Shown one piece after another: positions 1-8,299 of a DNA stretch of 64,000 nt; within the stretch, counting starts at the first letter, position 1; each line of letters starts with the position of its first letter. The stretch lies in NCBI GenBank assembly GCA_963810945.1, contig CAWEPI010000004.1, positions 62,001 through 126,000 on the forward strand, given 5' to 3'. Source of the DNA: JAOUEA01 sp963810945 (lineage in GTDB: Bacteria; Actinomycetota; UBA4738; HRBIN12). A program made the position numbers and the translations under genes. The notes beneath the pieces were generated by a model that was not told where the DNA came from, searched no databases, and worked only from the letters and a program-made list of their open reading frames with translations.

Positions 1-86
1 TCGAGGATGGCCTCAAGTCCACGTACGCGTGGATCGAAGGTCAGCTCGAAGGCGCGGGCCGCCTGCCCGCGAAGGCGCAGGCCTAG
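1..86 (+). CDS. NAD-dependent sugar epimerase, C-terminal fragment (partial)
   Basis: Only the last 27 codons are inside the window, read from base 3 and ending in TAG at 84-86. The residues EDGLKSTYAWIEGQ resemble the end of GDP-mannose 3,5-epimerase-like members of the extended short-chain dehydrogenase family, where a DGL..TY.WI segment closes the protein. The Rossmann fold and catalytic Tyr-x3-Lys lie upstream of the window, so the assignment rests on a short tail and is tentative. A strong hairpin follows 22 bases after the stop. Confidence 0.5.
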   Translation, partial: EDGLKSTYAWIEGQLEGAGRLPAKAQA

Positions 87-108
87 CCGCGCCGGAACCT
101 CAAAGGCC

Positions 109-137
109 GAAGGCCCGGGGCTTCGCCCCGGGCCTTC
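109..137. terminator. Bidirectional hairpin terminator
   Basis: A perfect 12-bp stem (GAAGGCCCGGGG at 109-120 pairing with 126-137) closes a CTTCG loop. It lies between two convergent genes and could end both transcripts. There is no long U-tract, which is common in GC-rich Actinomycetota. Confidence 0.75.
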
Positions 138-165
138 GTGCGTCCGCGTTCGATCGCTCGGTCGA

Positions 166-744
166 TCAGTTGCCGGCGGCGCGGGCAGGGCGCGCCGGTG
201 GGATGGGCTTCGGTACCGCGCCTGCGCCGTTGAAGGGCACGAACTGCACGGTGAGTGTCGATTCGTCGTAGATGACGCCTGTGTCGGGATCACCTACGAA
301 GTGCACCGAGTGCTTGCCGGCCTTCACCGGCCAGCCAACGTTCGTGGCGCAATCCGACTCGTCATTCTCGTTGGCTCCCGTATCGTAGTACCTCTGGGAG
401 CGCTCGGTGGACGTGAGTTCCGTGCCGTCCAGTTCGATCCAGCAGTTCGCATATCCGCTGGCGCCGGTTTGCAGGAACCCGTCCGTGGATGCGGTAACGA
501 CCAGGTATCCCGTCTTCGGAGCCCTGATCGACAGCTTCCGGATCACGTGCGTATTGCCGTCGCCGATCACGGAGTTGTCATCCTTGTGGCTTACCGCCAC
601 ACGGTTGATCGCATTCGCCGGGTAGCCGTTCAACCGGTCGGCGTTGATGAGCCTGGCGGCCGCGGCCGTCCCGCCGGCCGCGATCGCCGCGGTGACGAAG
701 GCCACCACCACGGTGGTGAGGTGCTTGCGGATCCCTTCCTTCAT
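166..744 (-). CDS. Exported protein of unknown function
   Basis: 192 aa. The start at 744 is chosen because AGGAGG (complement of 751-756) sits six bases upstream; an earlier in-frame ATG at 768 lacks this support. The N-terminus has basic residues (KEGIRKH) followed by a hydrophobic stretch of about 22 residues ending near AAGGTAAAA, a signal peptide or membrane anchor. The rest is beta-rich, with Gly, Asp, Thr and two Cys (ANCW, SDCA) that could form a disulfide, and ends in a Pro/Ala/Arg-rich tail. I recognise no catalytic motif. It is convergent with the epimerase tail and faces the methyltransferase at 902. Confidence 0.65.
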   Translation of the reverse strand: MKEGIRKHLTTVVVAFVTAAIAAGGTAAAARLINADRLNGYPANAINRVAVSHKDDNSVIGDGNTHVIRKLSIRAPKTGYLVVTASTDGFLQTGASGYANCWIELDGTELTSTERSQRYYDTGANENDESDCATNVGWPVKAGKHSVHFVGDPDTGVIYDESTLTVQFVPFNGAGAVPKPIPPARPARAAGN

Positions 745-887
745 GCCGTCCCTCCTCTGGCCGGGCATCCCTATCCCGACGTCGCTTCAGTCTTCAGGTC
801 CGATCGGGGCGACACAAGCACCCGCCGCGCTACAGCAGACACCGTCGTATCCCGATCGGTGAACGCGGGATGAGCGCTGCACCGAGG

Positions 888-893
888 TAGGCT
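888..893 (+). promoter_or_regulatory. -10 box of a leaderless promoter (TAGGCT)
   Basis: TAGGCT ends eight bases before the ATG at 902, which would place the transcription start at or next to the start codon. No Shine-Dalgarno sequence is present. Confidence 0.5.
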
Positions 894-901
894 CCGCCAC
901 C

Positions 902-1652
902 ATGGAAGCCTCCGACCCGTTCTACGGCGCCGACCAGGCCGCCATCCATCACGAGGCGTTCGGCGACCTCGCCGCGCAGGCCGCCGCGCACCTCCTGCGC
1001 GCGCTCGATGCGGCCGGACTGCACCAGGGCACGGTGGTCGACCTCGGTTGCGGATCGGGCATCCTCGCGCGGATCGTCTCCGAGGCGGGATACGACGTCC
1101 GCGGCGTGGACATCTCCCAGGACATGATCGCGCTCGCGCGCGCCAACGCGCCTGCGCGCCACGTTCGTGCAGGGCTCGCTCCTCGACGCCGAGATCCCGC
1201 ACGCCGTCGCGGTGACCGCGATCGGCGAGGCCCTGAACTACGCCGCCGACCCGCGGGCGGGCCTCGGCGAGGTCGAGCGCGTCGCCGGCCGCGTGCACGC
1301 GGCGCTCGACCCCGCAGGCGTCTTCCTGTTCGATGTGGCGACCCCGGGACGGCACGGCGTCGACGTCGTGCAGAAGTTCCACGAGCGCGAGGACTGGAGC
1401 ATGTTCGTGCGCCTCGAGGAGCACGATGACCGCACCCTCGAGCGGCGCATGACGGTCTTCCGCGCGACGGGCGAGGATGGGCTCTATCGCCGGACCGACG
1501 AACACCACGTGCTGCGCCTCTACGAGCCGGCCGCCTTGACCGCCGTGCTGGAGCGCGCCGGCTTCGACGTCGAGGTCGAGGCCGACTACGGCGAAGCCTC
1601 CACCTCGACGCCCCCCTCCGGCTGGATCGTGGTCGAGGCGCGGCCTCACTGA
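902..1652 (+). CDS. Class I SAM-dependent methyltransferase (one frameshift)
   Basis: A small-molecule methyltransferase of 249 aa once one base is removed. The SAM-binding motif I is VDLGCGSGILA (about residues 41-51), followed by motif II GVDISQDMI and the acidic-loop region VAVTAIGEALNY. The first 84 residues are read from 902; the rest is in the +1 frame ending at 1652. Removing the T at 1153 joins ANAP to RATFVQG, restoring the expected beta-3/beta-4 segment. The substrate cannot be inferred. It appears leaderless. Confidence 0.75.
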
Positions 1653-1758
1653 AACGCCCTCGACTCACGCCGCCCAGGTCACCGACGGATCGGGTGCGTA
1701 GAGGCTAGGCTCGGTCGACGGCCCGAGTGCACAACCACGCGTGATCAGGAGCGCTCCC

Positions 1759-4700
1759 GTGAGGGACGAGCGGAGGATCGTGACGGCGATGTCCGTCGAC
1801 GTCGTCGGTTCCACCGCGATGGGCGAGCGGATGGACCCCGAGGATGTCCGAGAGGTCATCGACGGCGCGATCGAACTCCTGGTCGACGCCGTCGGATCGT
1901 TCGGCGGAACGGTCCTGGACATCGCCGGTGACGGCGCCATGGCGGTCTTCGGTGCTCCCGTCGCACACGAGGACGACGCCGAGCGAGCCGTCCTCGCCGG
2001 GCTTCGAGTCACGGAGGGCGTGCGCACCTACGGAGCACACTTGCGTGACGCGCGCGGCTTGGAGCGTTTCGACGTACGGGTCGGTATCGAGACCGGACTC
2101 GCGGTGCTGGGCGGCCGCGGCGCCGGGAGCCGGTTGTCGTACTCGGCCACCGGCGACGCCCTGAACACGGCGGCTCGACTGCAAGCTCGGGCGGAGCCGG
2201 GAACCGTCCTCGTGGGTGAGGACACCTACCAGATCGTCGCTCCGCTCTTCGATTGGGATGATCCCGTCTCACTCGATCTCAAGGGGAAGGCCGAACCCGT
2301 CCGGGCATTCAGGGCGCTCCGGGACCGCGATGGCACGACGCGGGGGTCACCCGGACGGGAAGCGCCGATGATCGGCCGTGAGCGCGAGTTCGCCATGGGC
2401 GTCGGCGCGCTCGAGCGGCTCGTCGGCGGTGAAGGCGCGGTCGTCTTCGTCACGGGCGAGGCGGGCATCGGGAAGAGCCGGATCATCGCCGAGTGGAAAG
2501 CCCGGGCAGGGGAGGTTCGATGGCTCGAGTCGCGGTGTCTCTCCTATCGCAGCACCACGCCCATGGGCGCGTTCCCCGAACTGCTGTCAGACCTCGCTCC
2601 CGGTGATGCGGATCCCCAGCGGGTCGCTGACAAGTTGGCCGGCTTGATGGCGCCCGAAGAGGTCGATCGGTGGCCCTACCTCGCTGCGCTCCTCGGCGTC
2701 GATGTGCCGGCCACGGCCTTGAGCGATCTCGCACCACTCGCGATCCAGTTCAGGACCGTCGAAGCCCTCGGCTCGTTGCTCGCCGGCGTCGCGTCCGGGA
2801 CACCGCTCGTCGTGTCGCTGGACGATCTGCACTGGGCCGATGACAGCTCCCTGCGAGCGCTCGAACGCCTCCTGCCGCTCTCCGAACACCACCCGATCCT
2901 CTTCCTGCTCGTCCTTCGGGACGATCCTGGGTTGTCGGCGTTCGAGCTCCTCGGCAGGCTCGAGCGATCCTCGTCGCTCGACGTCCACGTGGTCAGGCTC
3001 AGTGAGCTGGAGCGAGGTTCGGACTACGCGCTGCTCTCGTCGCTCGTCGGCGAAGGGGTCCTTCCGGCGTCGCTGGCCGATCGGATCGTGCAGGCGTCCG
3101 CCGGCAACCCGCTCTTCATCGAGGAGTTCGTGCGGTCGCTCCGCGATGAGGGCGCCCTCGTGGAGGAGGGCTCGAGGTGGCGCTTCGCACGTGATGTCGA
3201 CATCCATGTGCCGGCGACCGTGGGGCGCATCATCGTGTCCCGCATCGATCGGCTCGACGATCGCTCCCGCGATGTGCTGACGGCGGCCTCGATCCTGGGA
3301 CGTCGATTCTCCGACGAACTCCTGACGTTGATCCTGGATGAGGGATCGGAGGTCGCCGCGGCCCTCGATGAGCTGATCCGGGTCGATCTGCTGCGCTCTG
3401 AGTTCGGTCCGTCGGGGATCACCTTCGTGTTCGCCCATTCCCTGATCCAAGAGGCCGCCTATCAGACGCTCCTGTTGAAACGACGCCGCGAGCTCCACAT
3501 GCGGGCGGTCGATGTGCTGGAGTCTCTCGAGGGAGGCAGGCGGGATGATCGTCTGGGCGAGCTCGCACAGCACCTTCAAGGCGCCGGCGAAGCCGCTCGC
3601 GCCCTCGATTGCCGGATGCGCGCCGCCAGGGCTGCGATACGGATCTCGGCCCTCGTGGAAGCCCGAGAACATCTCGACATCGCCGCCGATCTCATCGGTG
3701 AGCTCGATGGAACGCCAGATCCCGGAGCGAAGGCGGAACTTCACCTGCTTCGCGGCACGGTGCGCGGGCGTCTGGGCGACTTCGTGGGAGGGGTCGCCGA
3801 TCTCGAGGAGGCGCTGGGTGAGGCGACCTCCGCGGGTGACGACGAGCGCCGGATGGGCGTCCTGGCGGAACTCGGTTCGCTGCGCGCGGGAGCCTCTGAC
3901 TACCGGGCGGCGATCCCACTCCTCGAGGGCGCTCTGTCCCTAGCGGAGCGGCTCGCCCAGCCTCGTGCGATCGCCGGCGCCCTCAGCCGACTGTCGATCG
4001 TGCGCACGAACCTCCTCGACCTTCAGGGCGCCTTCCACGACGGAGCGCGGGCGCTGGAGGCGGCGCGAGAAAGCGGTGAGGAGGAGGCCGTCGCGGAGGC
4101 CCTCGATGCGTCGGAGCTGGCATCGGTCATGATCGGGGACTTCGAGCGCGTCGAGGGCCTGGCCGGTGAACTCTCGGCGATCTATCGCCGGCGGGGGGAG
4201 ATGTGGTACCTGCAATACGCCGTGTTCCAATCGTTCTGGGGACCGCTCGCCCGGGGCGAGTGGAACGATGCATCCCGTCGCCTCGACGAGGCACAGGCGA
4301 TCGCAGAACGCCTCCGCGATCGAGGGGCACTGCCCCTGTACCTCGGGGGCCGGTCGTGGCTGGAGCGGAGCAGGGGCGCGTACGGATCGGCGCTGTCTCT
4401 CGCACGGCGCGCACTCACGATCGCGGAGGAACTCGAGCATCGAGAATGGCAGTCCTGGGGGGCATGTTTCATCGGCCGCGTCATCCTCGATGCCGGAGGA
4501 GGTGGCGAGGCCGTCGACCCACTGCAGCGTGGGATGGAAGCTGCGACCGAGTGCGGCTCGATCCTCATGGAGGCCCGCATCCGCGGGTTCCTGGCGGTCG
4601 CCCTCCTCAACGCGGATGAGCACCACGCGGCCTCGGAGGTGGCCGCCGCCGAGGGCGACCTCCTGGCTCAGGTCACCGTGCCCGAGGGTGGCGCCTACAT

Positions 4701-5127
4701 CCAGGGAGCCGACGGTGTGCTCGCGTTCGCGAGCGCCCTTGCGCGATCGGGCGAACCCGATCGCGCCGTCGCGCTCGCGGACTCGATCCTCGCACCCGCC
4801 GAGCGCTGCGGTTGGATCGAAGTCGCCGCCGAGGCCCACCTGCTCCGGGCGCGCGTGATGGAACAGGAAGGGGCCGTCGACGAGGCGAGGATCGCGGCGG
4901 ATCGGACGCTGACGCTGGCATCCCAGCACGTGGCACCTGGGGTCGCGTGGCGAGCTCACGCCCTCCTCGCTAGGGTGGGAAGCGGCGATGACCACGCTGC
5001 CGCCGCGCGAGCCATCGTCCTGCGTCTGTCGGCGATGGACACGGAGGCTCACGCAGATGAACCGCTAGCGGTGTGGCTGAGGGAAGCGCTCGAGCAGGCG
5101 CTTGAAGGGGGAGCGACATGGGTGTGA
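1759..5127 (+). CDS. Class III nucleotidyl cyclase - AAA ATPase - TPR regulator
   Basis: About 1122 aa. Residues 5-180 are a class III cyclase catalytic domain: the metal-binding aspartates lie in SVDVVGST and GDGAMAVFG, and the Asn/Arg pair of the active site is in GDALNTAARL. Residues 205-500 are a STAND/AAA-type ATPase with Walker A GEAGIGKS (about 234) and Walker B VVSLDDLHWAD (about 355). The C-terminal half is Ala/Leu/Glu-rich helical repeats of TPR type. The family produces cAMP or cGMP or acts as a signal-gated ATPase; no input ligand is visible. I prefer GTG 1759 over 1741 because AGGAG (1747-1751) lies seven bases upstream. The stop overlaps the next start by 10 bp. Confidence 0.88.
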   Translation: MRDERRIVTAMSVDVVGSTAMGERMDPEDVREVIDGAIELLVDAVGSFGGTVLDIAGDGAMAVFGAPVAHEDDAERAVLAGLRVTEGVRTYGAHLRDARGLERFDVRVGIETGLAVLGGRGAGSRLSYSATGDALNTAARLQARAEPGTVLVGEDTYQIVAPLFDWDDPVSLDLKGKAEPVRAFRALRDRDGTTRGSPGREAPMIGREREFAMGVGALERLVGGEGAVVFVTGEAGIGKSRIIAEWKARAGEVRWLESRCLSYRSTTPMGAFPELLSDLAPGDADPQRVADKLAGLMAPEEVDRWPYLAALLGVDVPATALSDLAPLAIQFRTVEALGSLLAGVASGTPLVVSLDDLHWADDSSLRALERLLPLSEHHPILFLLVLRDDPGLSAFELLGRLERSSSLDVHVVRLSELERGSDYALLSSLVGEGVLPASLADRIVQASAGNPLFIEEFVRSLRDEGALVEEGSRWRFARDVDIHVPATVGRIIVSRIDRLDDRSRDVLTAASILGRRFSDELLTLILDEGSEVAAALDELIRVDLLRSEFGPSGITFVFAHSLIQEAAYQTLLLKRRRELHMRAVDVLESLEGGRRDDRLGELAQHLQGAGEAARALDCRMRAARAAIRISALVEAREHLDIAADLIGELDGTPDPGAKAELHLLRGTVRGRLGDFVGGVADLEEALGEATSAGDDERRMGVLAELGSLRAGASDYRAAIPLLEGALSLAERLAQPRAIAGALSRLSIVRTNLLDLQGAFHDGARALEAARESGEEEAVAEALDASELASVMIGDFERVEGLAGELSAIYRRRGEMWYLQYAVFQSFWGPLARGEWNDASRRLDEAQAIAERLRDRGALPLYLGGRSWLERSRGAYGSALSLARRALTIAEELEHREWQSWGACFIGRVILDAGGGGEAVDPLQRGMEAATECGSILMEARIRGFLAVALLNADEHHAASEVAAAEGDLLAQVTVPEGGAYIQGADGVLAFASALARSGEPDRAVALADSILAPAERCGWIEVAAEAHLLRARVMEQEGAVDEARIAADRTLTLASQHVAPGVAWRAHALLARVGSGDDHAAAARAIVLRLSAMDTEAHADEPLAVWLREALEQALEGGATWV

Positions 5128-5543
5128 CCGCTCTGCATCACGTGACGATCCGCGTGCAAGACCCCGACCGATCGCGGCGATTCTTCGAGGACGTGCTTCT
5201 CCTCCCGTTCATGGAGATCCCCGTCGGCGAGGACATCACCTCGATCTGGCGAGGAAGGCCAACCTCCGGCGTGCTGTTGGCGACGCAGGTTGGTTCGACC
5301 TTCGTGATGATCGCGCCTCCGCTGGAAGGTGCCGATCCCGAGGATCGATTCGACGAGATGCGGATCGGGGTCGACCATCTCGCGTTCGGCGTCGAGAGCC
5401 GTGACGACCTCGGCTCACTGCTCGACCGACTCACCGAGGCCGGGGTGAAGACCGCCGGGATCGAGGACGATCCCGTCCTTGGCAACCAGTTCGTCGGCTT
5501 CCGGGATCCCGACAACATCCAATGGGAGTTCTGGGCCGCCTGA
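5118..5543 (+). CDS. Glyoxalase/bleomycin-resistance (VOC) family protein
   Basis: 141 aa with two beta-alpha-beta-beta-beta modules typical of vicinal oxygen chelate proteins. Candidate metal ligands are His in LHHVTI (about residue 8), His in VDHLAFG (about 92) and Glu in IQWEFW near the end. The reaction is unknown; families of this size include lactoylglutathione lyase-like and dioxygenase-like enzymes. It overlaps the cyclase-ATPase gene by ten bases and so is probably translated from the same mRNA. Confidence 0.8.
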   Translation: MGVTALHHVTIRVQDPDRSRRFFEDVLLLPFMEIPVGEDITSIWRGRPTSGVLLATQVGSTFVMIAPPLEGADPEDRFDEMRIGVDHLAFGVESRDDLGSLLDRLTEAGVKTAGIEDDPVLGNQFVGFRDPDNIQWEFWAA

Positions 5544-5616
5544 CCCTTTGGGCGGGTTGCCTCGATCGCTGAGCACGGGCCCGGATCACCTGGCCGGTCA
5601 CCCTCCCAACCCCGCG

Positions 5617-5646
5617 TTGACCCTTTGGCACTCGGATGGCTATCCT
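5617..5646 (+). promoter_or_regulatory. Vegetative promoter of groES-groEL
   Basis: TTGACC (5617-5622) and TATCCT (5641-5646) are separated by 18 bases. The predicted transcription start falls inside the CIRCE operator immediately downstream. Confidence 0.65.
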
Positions 5647-5647
5647 G

Positions 5648-5674
5648 TTAGCACTCGTCGGTATTGAGTGCTAA
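5648..5674. promoter_or_regulatory. CIRCE operator (HrcA binding site)
   Basis: Perfect inverted repeat TTAGCACTC - 9 bases - GAGTGCTAA, the canonical heat-shock element bound by HrcA. It covers the presumed transcription start of groES and lies 24 bp before its ATG, so the chaperonin operon should be HrcA-repressed. Confidence 0.95.
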
Positions 5675-5697
5675 CGGACCCAAGGAGGAAGCACAGC

Positions 5698-5991
5698 ATG
5701 GCGGACTTCAACCTGAAGCCCCTGGAGGACCGGATCGTCGTCAAGGCGATCGAGGGCGACCAGACCACCGCGTCCGGTCTGGTGATCCCCGACACCGCCA
5801 AGGAGAAGCCCCAGGAGGGCGAGGTCGTGGCCGTGGGCCCGGGCCGCTTCGAGGACGGCGCCCGCGTGCCGCTCGACGTCGCGGTGGGCGACAAGGTCAT
5901 CTACTCCAAGTACGGCGGCACCGAGGTCAAGGTCGGCGGCGAGGAGTACCTCATCCTGTCGGCCCGCGACGTGCTGGCCATCTCCAAGTAA
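5698..5991 (+). CDS. groS: Co-chaperonin GroES
   Basis: The 10-kDa lid of the chaperonin ring, 97 aa, full length for the family. The N-terminus NLKPLEDRIVVK, the mobile-loop region after EGDQTTASGLVIPDTAKEK, and the C-terminal ILSARDVLAI are all typical. AAGGAGG at 5682-5688 sets the ATG at 5698. It is followed 85 bases later by groL and controlled by CIRCE. Confidence 0.97.
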   Translation: MADFNLKPLEDRIVVKAIEGDQTTASGLVIPDTAKEKPQEGEVVAVGPGRFEDGARVPLDVAVGDKVIYSKYGGTEVKVGGEEYLILSARDVLAISK

Positions 5992-6002
5992 CGCACCACG
6001 TC

Positions 6003-6049
6003 GGAACGGGGGTCCGCGCGCCGCGTCCGCGAGCGCCGGGCCCCGTTCC
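6003..6049 (+). other. Stem-loop between groES and groEL
   Basis: GGAACGGGG (6003-6011) pairs with CCCCGTTCC (6041-6049), nine base pairs enclosing a 29-base GC-rich loop. It ends just before the groEL ribosome-binding site, a position suited to mRNA processing or to tuning the groES:groEL ratio. The function is inferred. Confidence 0.5.
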
Positions 6050-6076
6050 ATCTCTACGACCTGAAGGAGGCACCAG

Positions 6077-7690
6077 GTGGCATCGAAGCTGCTGAGGTTC
6101 GGTGAGGACGCTCGCCGCTCGCTGGAAGCGGGCGTCGACAAGCTCGCCGACGCGGTCGCCATCACGCTCGGGCCCAAGGGCCAGAACGTGGTGCTCGACA
6201 AGAAGTGGGGCGCACCCACCATCACGAACGACGGCGTGACCATCGCCAAGGAGATCGAGCTGGAGGACCCGTGGGAGAACATGGGCGCCCAGCTCACCAA
6301 GGAGGTCGCCACCAAGACGAACGACGTCGCCGGTGACGGCACCACGACCGCGACGGTCCTCGCGCGCGCCATGGTGAAGGGCGGCCTGAAGAACGTGGCC
6401 GCCGGCGCCAACCCGATGATCCTCAAGCGCGGGATCGAGAAGGCCGTGAGCACGGCCGTCGACGAGATCAAGGCCCAGTCCAAGGACGTGGAGTCCAAGG
6501 AGGAGATCGCGCAGGTCGCGTCCATCTCCGCCGCCGACACCACGATCGGCGAGATCCTCGCCGAGGCCCTCGACAAGGTGGGCAAGGACGGCGTCGTCAC
6601 GGTCGAGGAGTCCAACACGTTCGGCATGGAGCTCGAGTTCACCGAGGGCATGCAGTTCGACAAGGGCTACATCTCGCCGTACTTCATCTCCGACCAGGAG
6701 CGCATGGAGGCCGTCCTCGACGAGCCCTACATCCTCCTCGTGAACAAGAAGATCTCGAGCGTCCAGGACATGCTCCCGGTCCTCGAGAAGGTCATGCAGG
6801 CCGGCAAGCCGCTCGTGATCGTGGCCGAGGACGTCGAGGGCGAGGCCCTCGCGACCCTGGTGGTGAACAAGATCCGCGGCACGTTCAACGCCGCCGCGGT
6901 GAAGGCCCCGGGCTTCGGCGACCGCCGCAAGGCGATGCTGCAGGACATGGCCATCCTCACGGGCGGCCAGGTCATCAGCGAGGAGGTCGGCCTGAAGCTC
7001 GACGCCGTCTCCATCGACCTGCTGGGCAAGGCCCGCAAGATCGTGATCACCAAGGACACCACCACGATCGTGGAGGGCGCCGGCAACGCCGACGAGGTCG
7101 GCGGCCGGATCAACCAGATCAAGGCCGAGATCGAGAACACGGACTCCGACTGGGACCGCGAGAAGCTCCAGGAGCGTCTCGCGAAGCTCTCGGGCGGCGT
7201 GGCCGTGGTCAAGGTCGGCGCGGCCACCGAGGTGGAGCTGAAGGAGAAGAAGCACCGCATCGAGGACGCGCTCAGCGCGACCCGCGCCGCGGTGGAGGAG
7301 GGCATCGTGCCCGGCGGCGGCGTCACGCTGATCCGTTGTGAGGCCGCCCTCGCCAAGCTCGACCTGGAGGGCGACGAGGCCACGGGCGCGAGCATCGTGC
7401 GCGAGGCGCTCGCCGAGCCGGCCCGCCGCATCGCGTCCAACGCGGGCTACGAGGGCGCCGTGATCGTCCAGCAGATCCGCGCGGAGTCCGACAGGGGCTT
7501 CAACGCCGCCACCGGCGAGTGGGTCGACATGGTGAAGGCCGGGATCATCGACCCGGCCAAGGTCACGCGCTCGGCGCTGCAGAACGCCGCGTCGATCGCC
7601 GCGCTGGTGCTCACCACCGAGGCCTCCGTCGTGGAGAAGCCCGAGGAGGACGAGGACGCGGCCGGCGACGGTCACGGCCACATGCACTGA
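6077..7690 (+). CDS. groL: Chaperonin GroEL
   Basis: 537 aa, the ATP-driven protein-folding ring subunit. It starts at GTG 6077 behind GAAGGAGG (6063-6070). Diagnostic segments include ITLGPKGQNVVLDKK, NDGVTIAKEI, the ATP-site GDGTTTATVL with its catalytic Asp, and GGVTLIRCE. The C-terminus is EDEDAAGDGHGHMH, a short acidic/His-rich tail in place of the Gly-Gly-Met repeats of E. coli GroEL; His-rich tails are usual for the actinobacterial copy next to groES. No second groEL is in the window. Confidence 0.97.
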   Translation: MASKLLRFGEDARRSLEAGVDKLADAVAITLGPKGQNVVLDKKWGAPTITNDGVTIAKEIELEDPWENMGAQLTKEVATKTNDVAGDGTTTATVLARAMVKGGLKNVAAGANPMILKRGIEKAVSTAVDEIKAQSKDVESKEEIAQVASISAADTTIGEILAEALDKVGKDGVVTVEESNTFGMELEFTEGMQFDKGYISPYFISDQERMEAVLDEPYILLVNKKISSVQDMLPVLEKVMQAGKPLVIVAEDVEGEALATLVVNKIRGTFNAAAVKAPGFGDRRKAMLQDMAILTGGQVISEEVGLKLDAVSIDLLGKARKIVITKDTTTIVEGAGNADEVGGRINQIKAEIENTDSDWDREKLQERLAKLSGGVAVVKVGAATEVELKEKKHRIEDALSATRAAVEEGIVPGGGVTLIRCEAALAKLDLEGDEATGASIVREALAEPARRIASNAGYEGAVIVQQIRAESDRGFNAATGEWVDMVKAGIIDPAKVTRSALQNAASIAALVLTTEASVVEKPEEDEDAAGDGHGHMH

Positions 7691-7716
7691 CCGCTCGGAC
7701 CCATCGGTACCACCGC

Positions 7717-7742
7717 GGAGGCGGGGCTTCGGCCCCGCCTCC
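7717..7742 (+). terminator. Terminator with UUCG tetraloop after groEL
   Basis: An 11-bp perfect stem (GGAGGCGGGGC, 7717-7727, with 7732-7742) closes a TTCG loop with a C-G closing pair, the unusually stable UUCG tetraloop. It begins 27 bases after the groEL stop. Confidence 0.8.
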
Positions 7743-7774
7743 GTCGTTCTCCGGATCCGGACCGGGATCCGGAC

Positions 7775-7804
7775 TTGACAGAGGCTAACGATGTTAGCTA
7801 GGGT
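7775..7804 (+). promoter_or_regulatory. Promoter of the SRPBCC-TetR operon
   Basis: Consensus -35 TTGACA (7775-7780) and -10 TAGGGT (7799-7804), spaced 18 bases apart. One palindromic operator lies in the spacer and a second covers the expected transcription start. Confidence 0.7.
7784..7798. promoter_or_regulatory. TetR-type operator O1
   Basis: Perfect palindrome GCTAAC-GAT-GTTAGC between the -35 and -10 elements. Its half-sites are identical to those of O2, 24 bp further on. It is probably bound by the TetR regulator encoded two genes downstream. Confidence 0.7.
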
Positions 7805-7806
7805 GT

Positions 7807-7823
7807 GGCTAACAGCGTTAGCC
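7807..7823. promoter_or_regulatory. TetR-type operator O2
   Basis: Perfect palindrome GGCTAAC-AGC-GTTAGCC immediately after the -10 box, over the presumed transcription start. It has the same GCTAAC-N3-GTTAGC core as O1. Two copies on one helix face suggest cooperative repression. Confidence 0.7.
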
Positions 7824-7849
7824 CAACTACAGACCCTGGAGGTGGCAGG

Positions 7850-8299
7850 ATGTTCAGGAAGCAGATCGGGAGATCCATCGCGATCGACGCCGACGCGCAG
7901 ACCGTGTGGGACGTGCTCACGGATCGGGACCGTTCGTGGAGCCCGTTCGTCCGTTCGCTGGAGGGCGACCTCGAGACGGGCGCCAGGCTGAAGGTGCGCC
8001 TCGAGCCCGAGGGCGGCAGGGCCATGACCTTCCGGCCCACCGTGCGGGAGGCCGAGCCCGGCCGACGGCTGGTGTGGCTCGGCCGCACCGGGCTCCCGTT
8101 CGTCTTCGACGGCGAGCATCACTTCGACATCGTGCCCGCGGAGGGCGGAGGCGTCCGCCTGGAGCAGTCGGAGCGGTTCGCCGGGATCCTGGTGCCGCTG
8201 TTCTCGCGGCGGTTCTGGGCCCGGACACTCGCCGGGTTCCGCGCGTTGAACGAGGCCGTGCGCGATCGCGCCGAGGCGCAGGTCCGTGCCCGCTCGTGA
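7850..8299 (+). CDS. SRPBCC-family (START-like) protein
   Basis: 149 aa. The start at ATG 7850 is set by GGAGG (7838-7842) seven bases upstream, not the earlier 7805 frame opening, which lies inside the operators. The sequence runs KQIGRSIAIDADAQTVWDVLTD..., the classic N-terminal strand and helix of polyketide-cyclase/START-like proteins, with a hydrophobic cavity expected to bind a small lipid or aromatic compound. It is translationally coupled (14-bp overlap) to a TetR regulator, so its ligand may be the inducer or a related compound. Confidence 0.8.
   Translation: MFRKQIGRSIAIDADAQTVWDVLTDRDRSWSPFVRSLEGDLETGARLKVRLEPEGGRAMTFRPTVREAEPGRRLVWLGRTGLPFVFDGEHHFDIVPAEGGGVRLEQSERFAGILVPLFSRRFWARTLAGFRALNEAVRDRAEAQVRARS

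Noticed and set aside
7805..7849. Earlier start (7805) for the SRPBCC protein
   Set aside because: It would begin inside operator O2 and before the predicted transcription start; GGAGG points to ATG 7850.
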